Part shown: piece by piece, positions 23,104-32,609 of the stretch | Position numbering within the stretch: position 1 is the first letter of the stretch | Layout: each line of letters opens with the position of its first letter | Source: an uncultured Clostridium sp. | Lineage (GTDB): Bacteria > Bacillota > Clostridia > Clostridiales > Clostridiaceae | Length of the DNA: 36,660 nucleotides | Reading direction: 5' to 3' | Assembly: GCA_900547475.1 (NCBI GenBank) | Contig: URGW01000039.1 | Coordinates: 1-36,660 of the forward strand | The notes under the pieces: model-generated | Database searches by the model: none | What the model was told of the DNA's origin: nothing | What the model saw: the letters and a program-made list of their open reading frames with translations, nothing else | Position numbers and translations under genes: made by a program

Positions 23104-26016
23104 CTAACTATATTGTATTTCTATTATTTCATCATCTAAATTAATAACCATAATATTAGTTCCTCGTCCTGCTCTATTTTGAACTCTAATATTACTTACT
23201 TCTATTACTTTTTTCTCTTTATTCTTTGTTATTAATGTAATATCTTTACTTATATTATCATCTACAGCTATTTCATCTACATTATTATTTACTGTATAAA
23301 TTATACTTCCTGAAATTGCTTCATCATCTTCTTTTAGGCTTATTCCAGTAACTCCAGATGCAATTCTTCCCATAGTATTTACGCTTTCACTCAGGAATCT
23401 AATTGCCATCCCTTTCTTACTTACAATAATTACTTCTCCACTATTCTCTTCTATACATACAGAAATTACTTCATCATTTTCATATTTAAATTTATATGCC
23501 TGACAAATTGAGTAACTTGTGTCATACTCTTTAAGAGAAGTCTTCTTTATCATACCCTTTTTAGTAAAGAAGTACACCATCTTCTTTTCATCAAAACTCT
23601 TAACTGAATATACATCTATTATCTTTTCTTTTTTAGAGTATCCATCAACTATATTTTCTAATGCAATTTCTTCTTTTACAACATTTGAAATTAAAAATGC
23701 TGGTACTTTATACATATTTCCTTTGTCTGTAAATAATAATAATGTACTTAAAGAGTCTGTATTAACTTTTAGTCTATCATTAGATTTAGCTCTTGCAAAT
23801 CCTTTTAATTTACCCTTTGATGTTACTCCAACAGTAAATGTCATAAATTCAAACTCATTTATATATTCTACAGTTGTAATTTCATCACTTTCAATTAGAT
23901 TAAATAACTGAGTTCCTAAAATATTTCTTGGTGTATCTTCTATCTTAGGTAGTTCTAAGCTAAATTTTAATCCTAATTTAGTTTTCACTTCTAAGAATTG
24001 TTTATCTTCTTGACTATCTATTAAAATTATGTTTAATACATATTCATTCTCTTTTAATTTTAATGCTTGAATTTTGCTATAACTAGTTTGGAATTTATCT
24101 AAAGTACTCTTCTTTATTATACCTCTATTAGTTATAAATTGAACACTTTTACTTCCATCTAATACTCCAACAGAGAAGGCTTCTACAATATTTTCATCAT
24201 CTAGGTTTAAAGTTTTAATTATAGAATCTACTCTTTCTCCTTTTTCTTTCCACTTACCTTCTGGAACATTTATACCTTTAACTTGATACATGTTACCTTT
24301 ATCAGTAAATAAAAGAATATTTTCTGTAGTATTAGATTTAAATAAGAATTTAAGCTCGTCACCTTCTCTATACTCTATATCTTCAGCTTTTGCATTTGAT
24401 CTTTGATAAGTTTTAACTGGAATTCTCTTAATAAAACCTTCTTTAGATAAAGTGACCATAACATCTTCAACTACTATAAGTTCCTCTAAGTCAATCTTAG
24501 CCTCACTATCATCTTCTACTATCATAGTTCTTCTTGGATTTCTAAATCTATCAGTTATTTCTTTTAATTCTATCTTTATAACCTTTAAAAGCTCTTTTTC
24601 ATTTTCTAATATTTTTCTTAATTTCTTTATAGTTTTTTCAAGCTCTGCATACTCTTTTTGGAATACCTTTATCTCTAATCCTGTTAATCTATAAAGCATA
24701 AGTTCTAATATTGCTTCTGCTTGAATTTCTGTAAATCCAAACTTTTCAATTAAATTTATACCTGCATCTTTTTTAGATTTTGACTCTCTAATAGTTTTAA
24801 TAATTTCATCTAAAACATCAATTGCTTTAATAAAACCTTCAACTATATGGAATCTTTTTTCTGCCATGGCAAGTTCTTTTATAGTTCTCTTTGTAACTAT
24901 ATCTTTTTGATGGTTAACATAATGCATTATTATAGTCTTTAATCCCATAGTTTGTGGTTTACCATTTGCAAGTGCTACCATATTAAAACTTATATTACAT
25001 TGTAAATCCGTTTTCTTAAATAAGTACTTTAATATCTTATCTGCAGTATCATAATCTGCAGCCTTTTTAAGTTCAACAACAGCTCTAATACCACTTCTAT
25101 CTGATTCATCTCTAATATCAGTAATTGCTTCTAAAGCCTTTTGATGTCTCTTATCACCAGTCATTTCTGATATTGTTTGAAGTATTTTTGATTTATTTCT
25201 TCTATAAGGGAATTCAGTAATTACTATTCCATATCTACCATTTTCAAGTTTTTCTATATTAGTTTTTGCTCTTAAAGTAACTTTTCCTTCTCCTGTCTCA
25301 TAAGCCGACAATAAAGAATTTTTACCTATAAGAACACCACCTGTAGGTAAGTCTGGTGCTTTAATATAATCCATAAGTTCTTTAGTTGTTATTTCTGGAT
25401 TATCTATATACGCAAGTACTCCATCAGTAACTTCCCCTAAGTTATGAGGTGGTATATTAGTTGCAAGCCCAACAGCAATACCAAATGTTCCATTTACTAA
25501 AAGATTTGGATATCTTGCTGGTAATACCTTAGGTTCCATTTCGCTATCTGAATAGTTTGGAACCATATCAACAGTATCTTTATCTATATCTCTAAGCATT
25601 TCCATAGCTATTTTTGATAATCTAGCCTCAGTATAACGCATAGCAGCTGCTCCATCACCATCCATAGACCCAAAATTTCCATGTCCATCAAATAAAGGCT
25701 CTCTAGTTGAGAAATCTTGTGCCATAAGTACCATTGCATCATAAACTGACGAATCACCATGTGGATGGAATTTACCAAGTACATCCCCAACTATTCTTGC
25801 ACTTTTATAATAAGGTCTATCTGGAAATGCCTTTAAAAGATATGCTCCATAAAGTATTCTTCTATGAACAGGCTTTAATCCATCTCTTACATCTGGAAGA
25901 GCTCTATCCTTTGCAACCTCAACCGCATATGGAAGATAATTATCCGGCATAGCCTCTTCAAGAGGTATTCTTAATATATTATTATCTCTTGGAATGTCGT
26001 GTCCCTTCTTAGCCAT
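23104..26016 (-). CDS. parC: DNA topoisomerase IV subunit A (ParC)
   Basis: This 970-residue type IIA topoisomerase subunit breaks and rejoins DNA to separate daughter chromosomes. The catalytic Tyr128 is in MRYTEARL. The quinolone-determining stretch HPHGDSSVYDAMV keeps the Ser (89) and Asp (93) of the susceptible form. The C-terminal region carries beta-pinwheel repeats but no canonical GyrA box (QRRGGKG); the nearest stretch is NRAGRGTN. This and the immediate parE upstream favour ParC over GyrA. AAAGGAG supports the start. It follows parE by 20 bp in one operon. Its length exceeds a typical ParC, but clostridial ParC proteins are often this long. Confidence 0.88.
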   Translation of the reverse strand: MAKKGHDIPRDNNILRIPLEEAMPDNYLPYAVEVAKDRALPDVRDGLKPVHRRILYGAYLLKAFPDRPYYKSARIVGDVLGKFHPHGDSSVYDAMVLMAQDFSTREPLFDGHGNFGSMDGDGAAAMRYTEARLSKIAMEMLRDIDKDTVDMVPNYSDSEMEPKVLPARYPNLLVNGTFGIAVGLATNIPPHNLGEVTDGVLAYIDNPEITTKELMDYIKAPDLPTGGVLIGKNSLLSAYETGEGKVTLRAKTNIEKLENGRYGIVITEFPYRRNKSKILQTISEMTGDKRHQKALEAITDIRDESDRSGIRAVVELKKAADYDTADKILKYLFKKTDLQCNISFNMVALANGKPQTMGLKTIIMHYVNHQKDIVTKRTIKELAMAEKRFHIVEGFIKAIDVLDEIIKTIRESKSKKDAGINLIEKFGFTEIQAEAILELMLYRLTGLEIKVFQKEYAELEKTIKKLRKILENEKELLKVIKIELKEITDRFRNPRRTMIVEDDSEAKIDLEELIVVEDVMVTLSKEGFIKRIPVKTYQRSNAKAEDIEYREGDELKFLFKSNTTENILLFTDKGNMYQVKGINVPEGKWKEKGERVDSIIKTLNLDDENIVEAFSVGVLDGSKSVQFITNRGIIKKSTLDKFQTSYSKIQALKLKENEYVLNIILIDSQEDKQFLEVKTKLGLKFSLELPKIEDTPRNILGTQLFNLIESDEITTVEYINEFEFMTFTVGVTSKGKLKGFARAKSNDRLKVNTDSLSTLLLFTDKGNMYKVPAFLISNVVKEEIALENIVDGYSKKEKIIDVYSVKSFDEKKMVYFFTKKGMIKKTSLKEYDTSYSICQAYKFKYENDEVISVCIEENSGEVIIVSKKGMAIRFLSESVNTMGRIASGVTGISLKEDDEAISGSIIYTVNNNVDEIAVDDNISKDITLITKNKEKKVIEVSNIRVQNRAGRGTNIMVINLDDEIIEIQYS

Positions 26017-26036
26017 AATTTAACTCCTTTCTTTTC

Positions 26037-27986
26037 CTAAAACTCTGCATACTTATACATATAATTTTTTCTTGGCTCAACAACATCACCCATTAAAAGT
26101 GATACCATTTTTTCTGCCTTAGCTGCATCTTCAATAGTAACTTGGAAAAGAGTTCTTGTTTCTGGATTTAAAGTTGTATCCCAAAGTTGATCAGGATTCA
26201 TTTCCCCAAGACCTTTATATCTTTGAATTAATGCTCCTTTTCCTATTTCTTTTTTTACTTTTTCTAATTCTTCATCACTATAGGCATATTTTGATACTTC
26301 TTTACCCTTTACAAGTTTATAAACTTTATATAAAGGTGGTTGTGCTAAATAAAGATGACCATTTGCAATTAACGGTCTCATATATCTATAAATATAAGTC
26401 ATCCATAAAGTTCTAATATGGAATCCATCAACGTCAGCATCACTCATTATTATAATTTTATTGTACTTTAAATCTTCTTCTTTATAATTATCTAAAGTTC
26501 CTGTTCCTATTGCTGTATTAAATATTTTAAGCTCTTCAGATGCTAGTACATTTTCAAGTTTTTGCTTTTCTGTATTCATTATTTTACCTTTTGAAGGCAT
26601 TATAGTTTGGAATCTTCTATCTCTAGCTTGTTTTGCAGAACCACCGGCAGAATCTCCCTCAACTACAATAAATTCATTTACAGTATTATCTTTTAATGTA
26701 CATACTGCAACCTTACCAGCAAGCGGAGCAGTTCCCTTACCAATTTTCTTCTTTTCAGCTTCATTTATTTTTTTTATTTTTTCTCTTCTTTGTGCTGCAG
26801 CAAGAGCATTATTTATCAGACTTGTAGCAACTTCTTTATTATCTTCTATCCATTCACAAAGCTTAGTATATGCTAAATCATTCATCATAGTATAAGCTTC
26901 TGAACTTCCTAATTTCGTCTTAGTTTGACCTTCAAATACAGCATTAGTAATCTTAATTCTAACTATAGCTGTCATTCCTTCTCTTAAGTCATCGCCTTCA
27001 AACTCTTTATCTTTTTCTTTAACAAGTCCTAATTTTTTTGCCCATTCTTTAAAGGCTCTTGTCATACCAGTTTTAAATCCTGATTCATGAGTTCCTGCTT
27101 CTGTAGTAGGAATATTATTAACATAACTTGCAATATATTCAGTTGTAGAGTCTGTAAACTGCATACAAACTTCTCCATACATTGAAATATTATTTATTGA
27201 TCTTTCACCTTCAAAAAGAATTGGTGTAGGATGAATAGTAGTTTTACTTTCATTTAAATAATCTATAAAATCAAGTAAACCCCTCTCAGAATAGTATTCT
27301 TTTCTAACCTCTTCGTCTTTTCTTTGGTCTATAAGTTCAAGATGTATTCCTTTATTTTGGAATGCAAGCTCTTGCAATCTTTCATCTATAATATCAAATT
27401 TAAAATCAGTTGTTGAAAAAATTTCTCCATCTGGTTTAAATGTAACTCTAGTACCTGTATCCTTTGTCTTTCCTACAATCTCTAATGCTGTAACTGCAGT
27501 TCCTGGCATATCTTTTTTAATATCTTTGTCGTAAGCATATTCAAATCTTTGTTTGTATATATTTCCATTTTGATGCACTTCAACTTCAAGCCATTTAGAA
27601 AGTGCATTAACTACTGATGCTCCAACTCCATGAAGCCCTCCTGATGTTTTGTAGTTTTTATTATCGAACTTACCACCAGTGTGTAATTCAGTAAATACCA
27701 TTTCTACCCCAGACTTTTTCTTAACTGGATGAATTCCTGTTGGTATTCCTCTACCATTATCTATAACAGTAACACTTTTATCTTTATTTATAATAATTGT
27801 GGCTTTATCTCCAAATCCATTAGATATTTCGTCTATTGAGTTGTCTAATATCTCCCATATACAATGATGTAATCCCTTTGTTCCTGTCGATCCTATATAC
27901 ATCCCTGGTCTAACTCTAACTGGTTCAAGTTTTTCTAAAGATGTCAAATCCGTTACATCATATTTACTATTAACTTCATTATTCAT
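26037..27986 (-). CDS. parE: DNA topoisomerase IV subunit B (ParE)
   Basis: This 649-residue subunit supplies ATP-driven gate closure. The GHKL ATP-binding motifs are WEILDNSIDEISNG, VIDNGRGIP and TSGGLHGVGASVVNAL. The TOPRIM domain has VEGDSAGGSAKQARD and IIMSDADVDGFHIRTL, and the C-terminal QRYKGLGEMNPDQLW motif is intact. The ATG at 27986 has GGAGG directly upstream; the in-frame TTG at 27998 is part of that ribosome site. A good promoter lies at 28039-28067. GyrB is the alternative name, since the two are hard to separate by motif; the choice rests on the neighbouring ParC-like subunit. Confidence 0.88.
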   Translation of the reverse strand: MNNEVNSKYDVTDLTSLEKLEPVRVRPGMYIGSTGTKGLHHCIWEILDNSIDEISNGFGDKATIIINKDKSVTVIDNGRGIPTGIHPVKKKSGVEMVFTELHTGGKFDNKNYKTSGGLHGVGASVVNALSKWLEVEVHQNGNIYKQRFEYAYDKDIKKDMPGTAVTALEIVGKTKDTGTRVTFKPDGEIFSTTDFKFDIIDERLQELAFQNKGIHLELIDQRKDEEVRKEYYSERGLLDFIDYLNESKTTIHPTPILFEGERSINNISMYGEVCMQFTDSTTEYIASYVNNIPTTEAGTHESGFKTGMTRAFKEWAKKLGLVKEKDKEFEGDDLREGMTAIVRIKITNAVFEGQTKTKLGSSEAYTMMNDLAYTKLCEWIEDNKEVATSLINNALAAAQRREKIKKINEAEKKKIGKGTAPLAGKVAVCTLKDNTVNEFIVVEGDSAGGSAKQARDRRFQTIMPSKGKIMNTEKQKLENVLASEELKIFNTAIGTGTLDNYKEEDLKYNKIIIMSDADVDGFHIRTLWMTYIYRYMRPLIANGHLYLAQPPLYKVYKLVKGKEVSKYAYSDEELEKVKKEIGKGALIQRYKGLGEMNPDQLWDTTLNPETRTLFQVTIEDAAKAEKMVSLLMGDVVEPRKNYMYKYAEF

Positions 27987-28038
27987 ATAAACCTCCAAAA
28001 TTACAACCTATTAACACTTAAGTAATAATTTAGATATA

Positions 28039-28067
28039 ATTATACAATTTCATAATATCAAAATCAA
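28039..28067 (-). promoter_or_regulatory. Promoter of parE-parC
   Basis: On minus TTGATT (28062-28067) and a perfect TATAAT (28039-28044) are separated by exactly 17 bp. It is 53 bp upstream of the parE start codon. Confidence 0.75.
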
Positions 28068-28377
28068 ACTAATGTTCTTTATTAACGTTTCTTATTCTAT
28101 CATACTTCTATGTTTATTTAAAATTTTATTGAAAAATCCCCTTAAAGTTCTATCTTTTACGGTATTTAATTATAATATATTTTATATTAAATTAGTAACT
28201 ACTTTAAAAGTTTTTCTTTTTTGATTTATAAATATTTAATATGTATTCTCTACTTTTTAATATTAACTTATGTATATCTTATTCTCATTATTTCAATTTA
28301 CAATTGATTTTATTTACAATACTTAATATTTTAATATCTATTAACAAATTAACATGGCAATTTGTTATAAAAATAAA
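28068..28377. other. Non-coding region between gdhA terminator and parE promoter
   Basis: About 310 bp, very AT-rich, with no plausible gene. The only structure I see is an inverted repeat at 28342-28367, TAACAAATT/AATTTGTTA around AACATGGC. It shares the ACAAAT/ATTTGT core with the dyad upstream of gdhA at 29897-29934. Confidence 0.5.
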
Positions 28378-28424
28378 AAATCAAATCACTTTATAATTAT
28401 ATAAACTATAAAGTAATTTGATTT
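28378..28424 (-). terminator. Terminator after gdhA
   Basis: Two 18-nt arms (28378-28395 and 28407-28424) pair at 17 of 18 positions around an 11-nt loop, followed on minus by a T-rich stretch (TTTATTT). Confidence 0.85.
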
Positions 28425-28461
28425 TTATAATAAAATACCATTATTATTTTTTAAGTCGTAA

Positions 28462-29808
28462 CTATACTATGCCTTGAGCCATCATAGCATCAGCAACCTT
28501 CTTAAATCCAGCTATATTTGCTCCCATTAATATATTTCCTTCTTGTCCATATTCTTTTGCAGCAGATGCTGAATTGTTATAAATATTAACCATAATATTT
28601 TTAAGCTTATTATCTACTTCTTCAAAACTCCAAGACATTCTCATACTATTTTGAGACATTTCTAAAGCTGAACAAGCAACTCCACCTGCATTTGCTGCCT
28701 TAGCTGGTCCAAATAATACTCCATTACTTTGGAAAACTTCAATAGCCTCTAATGTACTTGGCATATTTGCTCCTTCAGCAACTACTTTTGTTCCATTTTC
28801 AACTAAAATTTTTGCTGAATTTTCATCTATTTCACCTTGAGTTGCGCATGGAAGTGCTACATCACATTTTATAGTCCAAATACCTCTACAACCTTCAAAA
28901 TATTTAGCAGAAGGAACATAATCTAAATATTCTTTTATTCTTCCTCTTTTAACTTCCTTAATTTCTTTTACTACTTCAAGATTAATTCCATTTTCATCAT
29001 ATATATATCCATTTGAATCACTTAATGCAACAACCTTAGCACCTAATTGTGTTGCTTTTTGAGTTGCATATATAGCAACATTTCCTGAACCAGAAATTAC
29101 AACAGTTTTTCCTTCTAAAGAAAGTCCATTATCTTTCATCATTTCGTCAGTAAAGTAAACTAATCCATACCCTGTTGCTTCAGTTCTTGTTAAGCTTCCA
29201 CCATAAGCTAATCCTTTTCCAGTTAAAACACCTTGATCATTAGCATTTCTAATTTTCTTGTAATATCCATACATATATCCAATTTCTCTAGCACCAACAC
29301 CAATATCCCCTGCTGGTACATCTGTATCTAAACCTATATGTTTACATAATTCAGCCATGAAACTTTGACAAAATCTCATTACTTCTCTATCAGATTTTCC
29401 CTTAGGATCAAAATCTGAACCACCTTTTCCCCCACCAATAGGTAGCCCTGTTAATGAGTTTTTAAATATTTGTTCAAATCCTAAAAATTTAATTATGCTA
29501 GCATTTACTGTTGGATGAAATCTTAATCCTCCCTTATAAGGCCCTATAGCACTATTAAATTGCATTCTATATCCTCTATTAACTTGAACTTTTCCTTTAT
29601 CATCTACCCAAGGAACTCTAAACATAATTTGTCTCTCTGGCTCTACAATTCTTTCTAATAATCCTTCTTCCATATACTCTGGATGTTTCTCAAATACCGG
29701 AATTAAAGAAATCGCAACTTCTTTTACTGCATCTAAAAATTCTTTTTCATTTCCATTTCTTTTTTCAACTTGTTCTAAAACACTTAAAACATATTCTTTT
29801 CCTGTCAT
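28462..29808 (-). CDS. gdhA: Glutamate dehydrogenase
   Basis: This 448-residue hexameric glutamate dehydrogenase interconverts glutamate with 2-oxoglutarate and ammonia. Substrate-binding Lys92 is in GPYKGGLRFHP and catalytic Lys128 in PIGGGKGGSDFDP. The Rossmann motif is ISGSGNVAIYATQ. The strand after it reads ALSDSNGYIYD: the Ser-Asp-Ser at the end of the second strand resembles NADP-dependent members, whereas I recall the NAD enzyme of C. symbiosum having SGPDG, so NADP use is my guess. AAGGGGGA supports the start. It is a single gene with its own terminator, and a 13-bp-armed dyad lies about 107 bp upstream of the start codon. Confidence 0.95.
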   Translation of the reverse strand: MTGKEYVLSVLEQVEKRNGNEKEFLDAVKEVAISLIPVFEKHPEYMEEGLLERIVEPERQIMFRVPWVDDKGKVQVNRGYRMQFNSAIGPYKGGLRFHPTVNASIIKFLGFEQIFKNSLTGLPIGGGKGGSDFDPKGKSDREVMRFCQSFMAELCKHIGLDTDVPAGDIGVGAREIGYMYGYYKKIRNANDQGVLTGKGLAYGGSLTRTEATGYGLVYFTDEMMKDNGLSLEGKTVVISGSGNVAIYATQKATQLGAKVVALSDSNGYIYDENGINLEVVKEIKEVKRGRIKEYLDYVPSAKYFEGCRGIWTIKCDVALPCATQGEIDENSAKILVENGTKVVAEGANMPSTLEAIEVFQSNGVLFGPAKAANAGGVACSALEMSQNSMRMSWSFEEVDNKLKNIMVNIYNNSASAAKEYGQEGNILMGANIAGFKKVADAMMAQGIV

Positions 29809-29896
29809 AAGCTTTCCCCCTTAATCTTTATTCCTATATCTTTCATTTAATTTTAGGATATGTTTTACATATAAGCATATTATTCAAATGCTTTTT

Positions 29897-29934
29897 TATA
29901 TTAACAAATTTTTATGAAGTTATTTGTTAATATA
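29897..29934. promoter_or_regulatory. Operator-like dyad upstream of gdhA
   Basis: TATATTAACAAAT (29897-29909) and ATTTGTTAATATA (29922-29934) are perfect 13-bp inverted arms around a 12-bp spacer. The centre is about 107 bp upstream of the gdhA start. It is not followed by T, so a protein-binding site is more likely than a terminator. Confidence 0.5.
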
Positions 29935-29998
29935 CTAATCCTACTTAATATTTTAATACTATTTTGGTAATTTTTAAAGATATTTTTAAAAAAATAAC

Positions 29999-30031
29999 AA
30001 AAAAAGTTATGATAAATAAATTTAACATAAC
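29999..30031 (-). terminator. Terminator after the glycosyltransferase
   Basis: On minus GTTATG pairs with CATAAC across a 14-nt loop, followed by seven T (30005-29999). The stem is short, so strength is uncertain. Confidence 0.6.
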
Positions 30032-30041
30032 CTTTCTAAAC

Positions 30042-31178
30042 CTATTGTTTATTTATAATAATATTTTTTTCTATTAATTCATTAATTAATAGAAATATAT
30101 TTTTAGTAGAATCATTTTTATCAAAGGATTTACAAGCTTTCTTCATACCTTCTAACTTTTCACTATCTTTTAACAATTCTACTATAGCTGCTCTGCAACT
30201 ATTTCCATCACTAATTCTTACTGCCATATTATGTTTTAATAAGAATTCTGCATTTTCTTCCTCTTGACCTGGAATTGCATCGAAAACAGCCATTGGAATA
30301 TTACATGCTAATGCTTCTGTAACAGTTAGTCCACCTGGCTTAGTAATTATTATGTCTGATGCTTGCATAAAGTTATTAATTTCATCTGTAAAGTATATAA
30401 GTTTTGTGTTTTTAGGACTATTTCCTATTACTTTTTCAAAATTATTATATAACTTTTGATTTCTTCCTGTTACTAATATTATTTGGAAGTCAAAATCTAT
30501 ATCTATTATGTTCTCATAAACATCAAAAACATTTGATACTCCAAAACTTCCTGCCATCATCAATATTGTTGGTAAGTTTTTATCAAGACCTAATTCCTCA
30601 ATTACTAATTGTTTTTCTTTTTCTTCAAAGAACACTTCATCCACAGGTATTCCATATGGATAAATACATCTTGAATCTACTCCTTCAGAAATCATTTTAG
30701 TAACCATATCATCATTAGCAACTATATATGCATCTACTTTATCATTTATCCAAGCCTTATGCGGAGCATAATCAGTCATTATACAAATTAATGGTATATT
30801 TATTTCTTTCTTTGATTTTAACCTTGATACCATCTCTGTCGGAAATGGATGAGTTGTTATAATAATATCTGGTTTAAACTCATCAATCAAAGGTAATAAC
30901 TTATTGGCAAATATATTGTTAAGTCTAGTTACAAAATTAGCTAATTTATGATCTTTATTAGTTAAATCATATAGCTTTCCATATAATTTAGGCGTTTTAG
31001 TAGCTAAATAAACATATCCACCTGTAACTGTTTTATTTAATATTGGACTTATATACAATAAACTATCTACTATTTTAACATTTATATCTTTATTTTGTTG
31101 GGTCATATAACCCTCTATTGCTTTAGATGCCCTCATATGTCCGCCACCAGTTGACGCTGACAAAATAAGAATATTCAT
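30042..31178 (-). CDS. Diacylglycerol glycosyltransferase-like enzyme (MGDG synthase/UgtP family)
   Basis: This 378-residue GT28-type enzyme has an N-terminal MGDG-synthase domain (SASTGGGHMRASKAI, TTHPFPTE, MTDYAPH) and a C-terminal GT domain (MMAGSFGVSNVF, ITKPGGLTVTEALACNIP, then PGQEEENAEFLL). Relatives transfer one or more glucose or galactose units from a UDP-sugar to diacylglycerol at the cytoplasmic membrane face, making glycolipids or the lipoteichoic acid anchor. AGGGGGAG supports the start. A PAP2 phosphatase gene lies 69 bp upstream on the same strand; since such enzymes can make diacylglycerol, a shared glycolipid pathway is plausible but inferred. Confidence 0.88.
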   Translation of the reverse strand: MNILILSASTGGGHMRASKAIEGYMTQQNKDINVKIVDSLLYISPILNKTVTGGYVYLATKTPKLYGKLYDLTNKDHKLANFVTRLNNIFANKLLPLIDEFKPDIIITTHPFPTEMVSRLKSKKEINIPLICIMTDYAPHKAWINDKVDAYIVANDDMVTKMISEGVDSRCIYPYGIPVDEVFFEEKEKQLVIEELGLDKNLPTILMMAGSFGVSNVFDVYENIIDIDFDFQIILVTGRNQKLYNNFEKVIGNSPKNTKLIYFTDEINNFMQASDIIITKPGGLTVTEALACNIPMAVFDAIPGQEEENAEFLLKHNMAVRISDGNSCRAAIVELLKDSEKLEGMKKACKSFDKNDSTKNIFLLINELIEKNIIINKQ

Positions 31179-31247
31179 TTAAGCTCCCCCTAATAATATA
31201 ATTTCTCTCAGTAATCAATTTACTATTATATCACATAATTTTGAATA

Positions 31248-31775
31248 TTAAATGGCCATTCTCCCTAAAAAAGAAACTACACTTACTCCACAAGTAATCC
31301 CTAGAAATATTCCAAATATAACATCTGTTGGATAATGTACCTTTAAATAAATTCTTGAAAATGCAATTAATGTTGCAATAGGACTCATCATTAGTCCTAA
31401 CTTTCCATTCATTTGAAAAAAAACTGCCAAGGCTGCAAATGAAGATGCTGTATGCCCTGATGGAAATGAGTATGTTATAGGTTTATTTATTAATAATTCA
31501 TCTTCTTTATTTTGAAATGGTCTATTTCTTCTAACTATGTGTTTTATTATTCCTTCACCAATTATTGTTGTTAATATTAATGCTAAAATAACACCAACCC
31601 CAATAATTCTATCTTCAACTTTTAACAACATTAAAACTGATATAATTAACCATATTATCCCTAAGTTTCCCATCATTGTTATAATAGGCATCATTTTATC
31701 AAATGTTCTATTTTTACATTTTTCACTTATGTACTTTAAACCCTTATTATCTATTATCTTAAAAAAATTAAGCAT
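31248..31775 (-). CDS. PAP2 superfamily membrane phosphatase
   Basis: This 175-residue protein has about five membrane segments and the three catalytic motifs of the PAP2/undecaprenyl-pyrophosphate phosphatase family: KHIVRRNRP (C1), YSFPSGHTAS (C2, catalytic His) and SRIYLKVHYPTD (C3, nucleophile His). Substrates in this family are lipid phosphates such as phosphatidic acid or undecaprenyl pyrophosphate, hydrolysed on the outer face of the membrane. AAGGAGGG lies 9 nt before the start. It is followed by the glycosyltransferase, possibly in one transcript. BcrC-like recycling of the cell-wall carrier lipid is the main alternative to a phosphatidic acid role. Confidence 0.9.
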   Translation of the reverse strand: MLNFFKIIDNKGLKYISEKCKNRTFDKMMPIITMMGNLGIIWLIISVLMLLKVEDRIIGVGVILALILTTIIGEGIIKHIVRRNRPFQNKEDELLINKPITYSFPSGHTASSFAALAVFFQMNGKLGLMMSPIATLIAFSRIYLKVHYPTDVIFGIFLGITCGVSVVSFLGRMAI

Positions 31776-31932
31776 CCTCTATTTCCCTCCTTATATTTTA
31801 CCTAATTTAATATTTCACACATATTAATCTTTCCATTAATTATAATCTTATTATATACCAAAATCCTTATATAAAGTTAATTCTTTATTAACATTTCGCT
31901 AATTTTTTTCTTAATGTTTTCTTAAGAAAAAA

Positions 31933-31978
31933 AATAAAGAAGGAGAAATAATACGAATATTATTTCTCCTTCTTTATT
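31933..31978 (-). terminator. Strong terminator with UUCG loop
   Basis: Two 21-nt arms (31933-31953, 31958-31978) pair perfectly around TTCG as read on minus, followed by TTTT. The distal arm includes the stop codon of the YjdF-like gene. A separate 14-bp palindrome, TTTTCTTAAGAAAA, follows at 31917-31930. Confidence 0.92.
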
Positions 31979-32597
31979 TACCTTCATTTATTTGCTTATT
32001 TATATTTTCAATAAATTTTATTTTTTTACCTTTTATATGATAAAGATAAATAGGAATATTAGCAACAATCCCCATCAAAGCACCACATATTATATCCCAC
32101 ATTGTATCATGTAAACTATTATTTTGAGATGCAAATCCAAATAATTGATCAGTTGAAAACTCCCATATTTCCCATATCCCTGCGGCTGCAATAGAAAATA
32201 TTATAGAAAATAACATAGGCATATATCTTTTAAATGAGTTCTCTACATTACCATTACTTACATGTAAAAAAAAGATATATCCTATCAATCCAATAATAAG
32301 TCCAGATAATAAATGTAATATTTTATCATACATAGGGATAATTATATAAAAATCAAATACATTTCCTAAATACATTGCTCCAATAATAAAAGAATAAATC
32401 AAATAAAAACTTATTCTTGCTTTTCTTAAAAAAGTTTTCTTATAAACAAAATACATTATCCATAAAGTAACTGCCATTAATCCTATTCTAAAAAGCTTTT
32501 CTCCACCTCTAAAAATAAAATCATATATTGCTGTAATAACTAATATTACCATGGTTATTAAATTTACTCTCAATGCTTTATCATTTAATAAACTCAT
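31974..32597 (-). CDS. YjdF/DUF2238-like membrane protein
   Basis: This 207-residue protein has about six hydrophobic segments. Charged residues inside membrane regions stand out: YDKILHLLSG, GIWEIWEFSTDQLFG and DTMWDIICG. This spacing of Asp/His, Glu and Asp residues recalls the DUF2238 (YjdF) group of unknown function. I am not certain of the family and cannot assign a role. AAGGAG supports the start, 12 bp after the rhomboid gene. It is the last gene of the operon that contains pepF and rhomboid, and its stop codon is within the terminator stem. Confidence 0.7.
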   Translation of the reverse strand: MSLLNDKALRVNLITMVILVITAIYDFIFRGGEKLFRIGLMAVTLWIMYFVYKKTFLRKARISFYLIYSFIIGAMYLGNVFDFYIIIPMYDKILHLLSGLIIGLIGYIFFLHVSNGNVENSFKRYMPMLFSIIFSIAAAGIWEIWEFSTDQLFGFASQNNSLHDTMWDIICGALMGIVANIPIYLYHIKGKKIKFIENINKQINEGK

Positions 32598-32609
32598 TAG
32601 AATACTCCT

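Noticed and set aside
23104..26016. Calling the topoisomerase subunit GyrA
   Set aside because: No GyrA box and the pairing with an adjacent ParE-like subunit favour ParC; a tree with both pairs of the genome would settle it.
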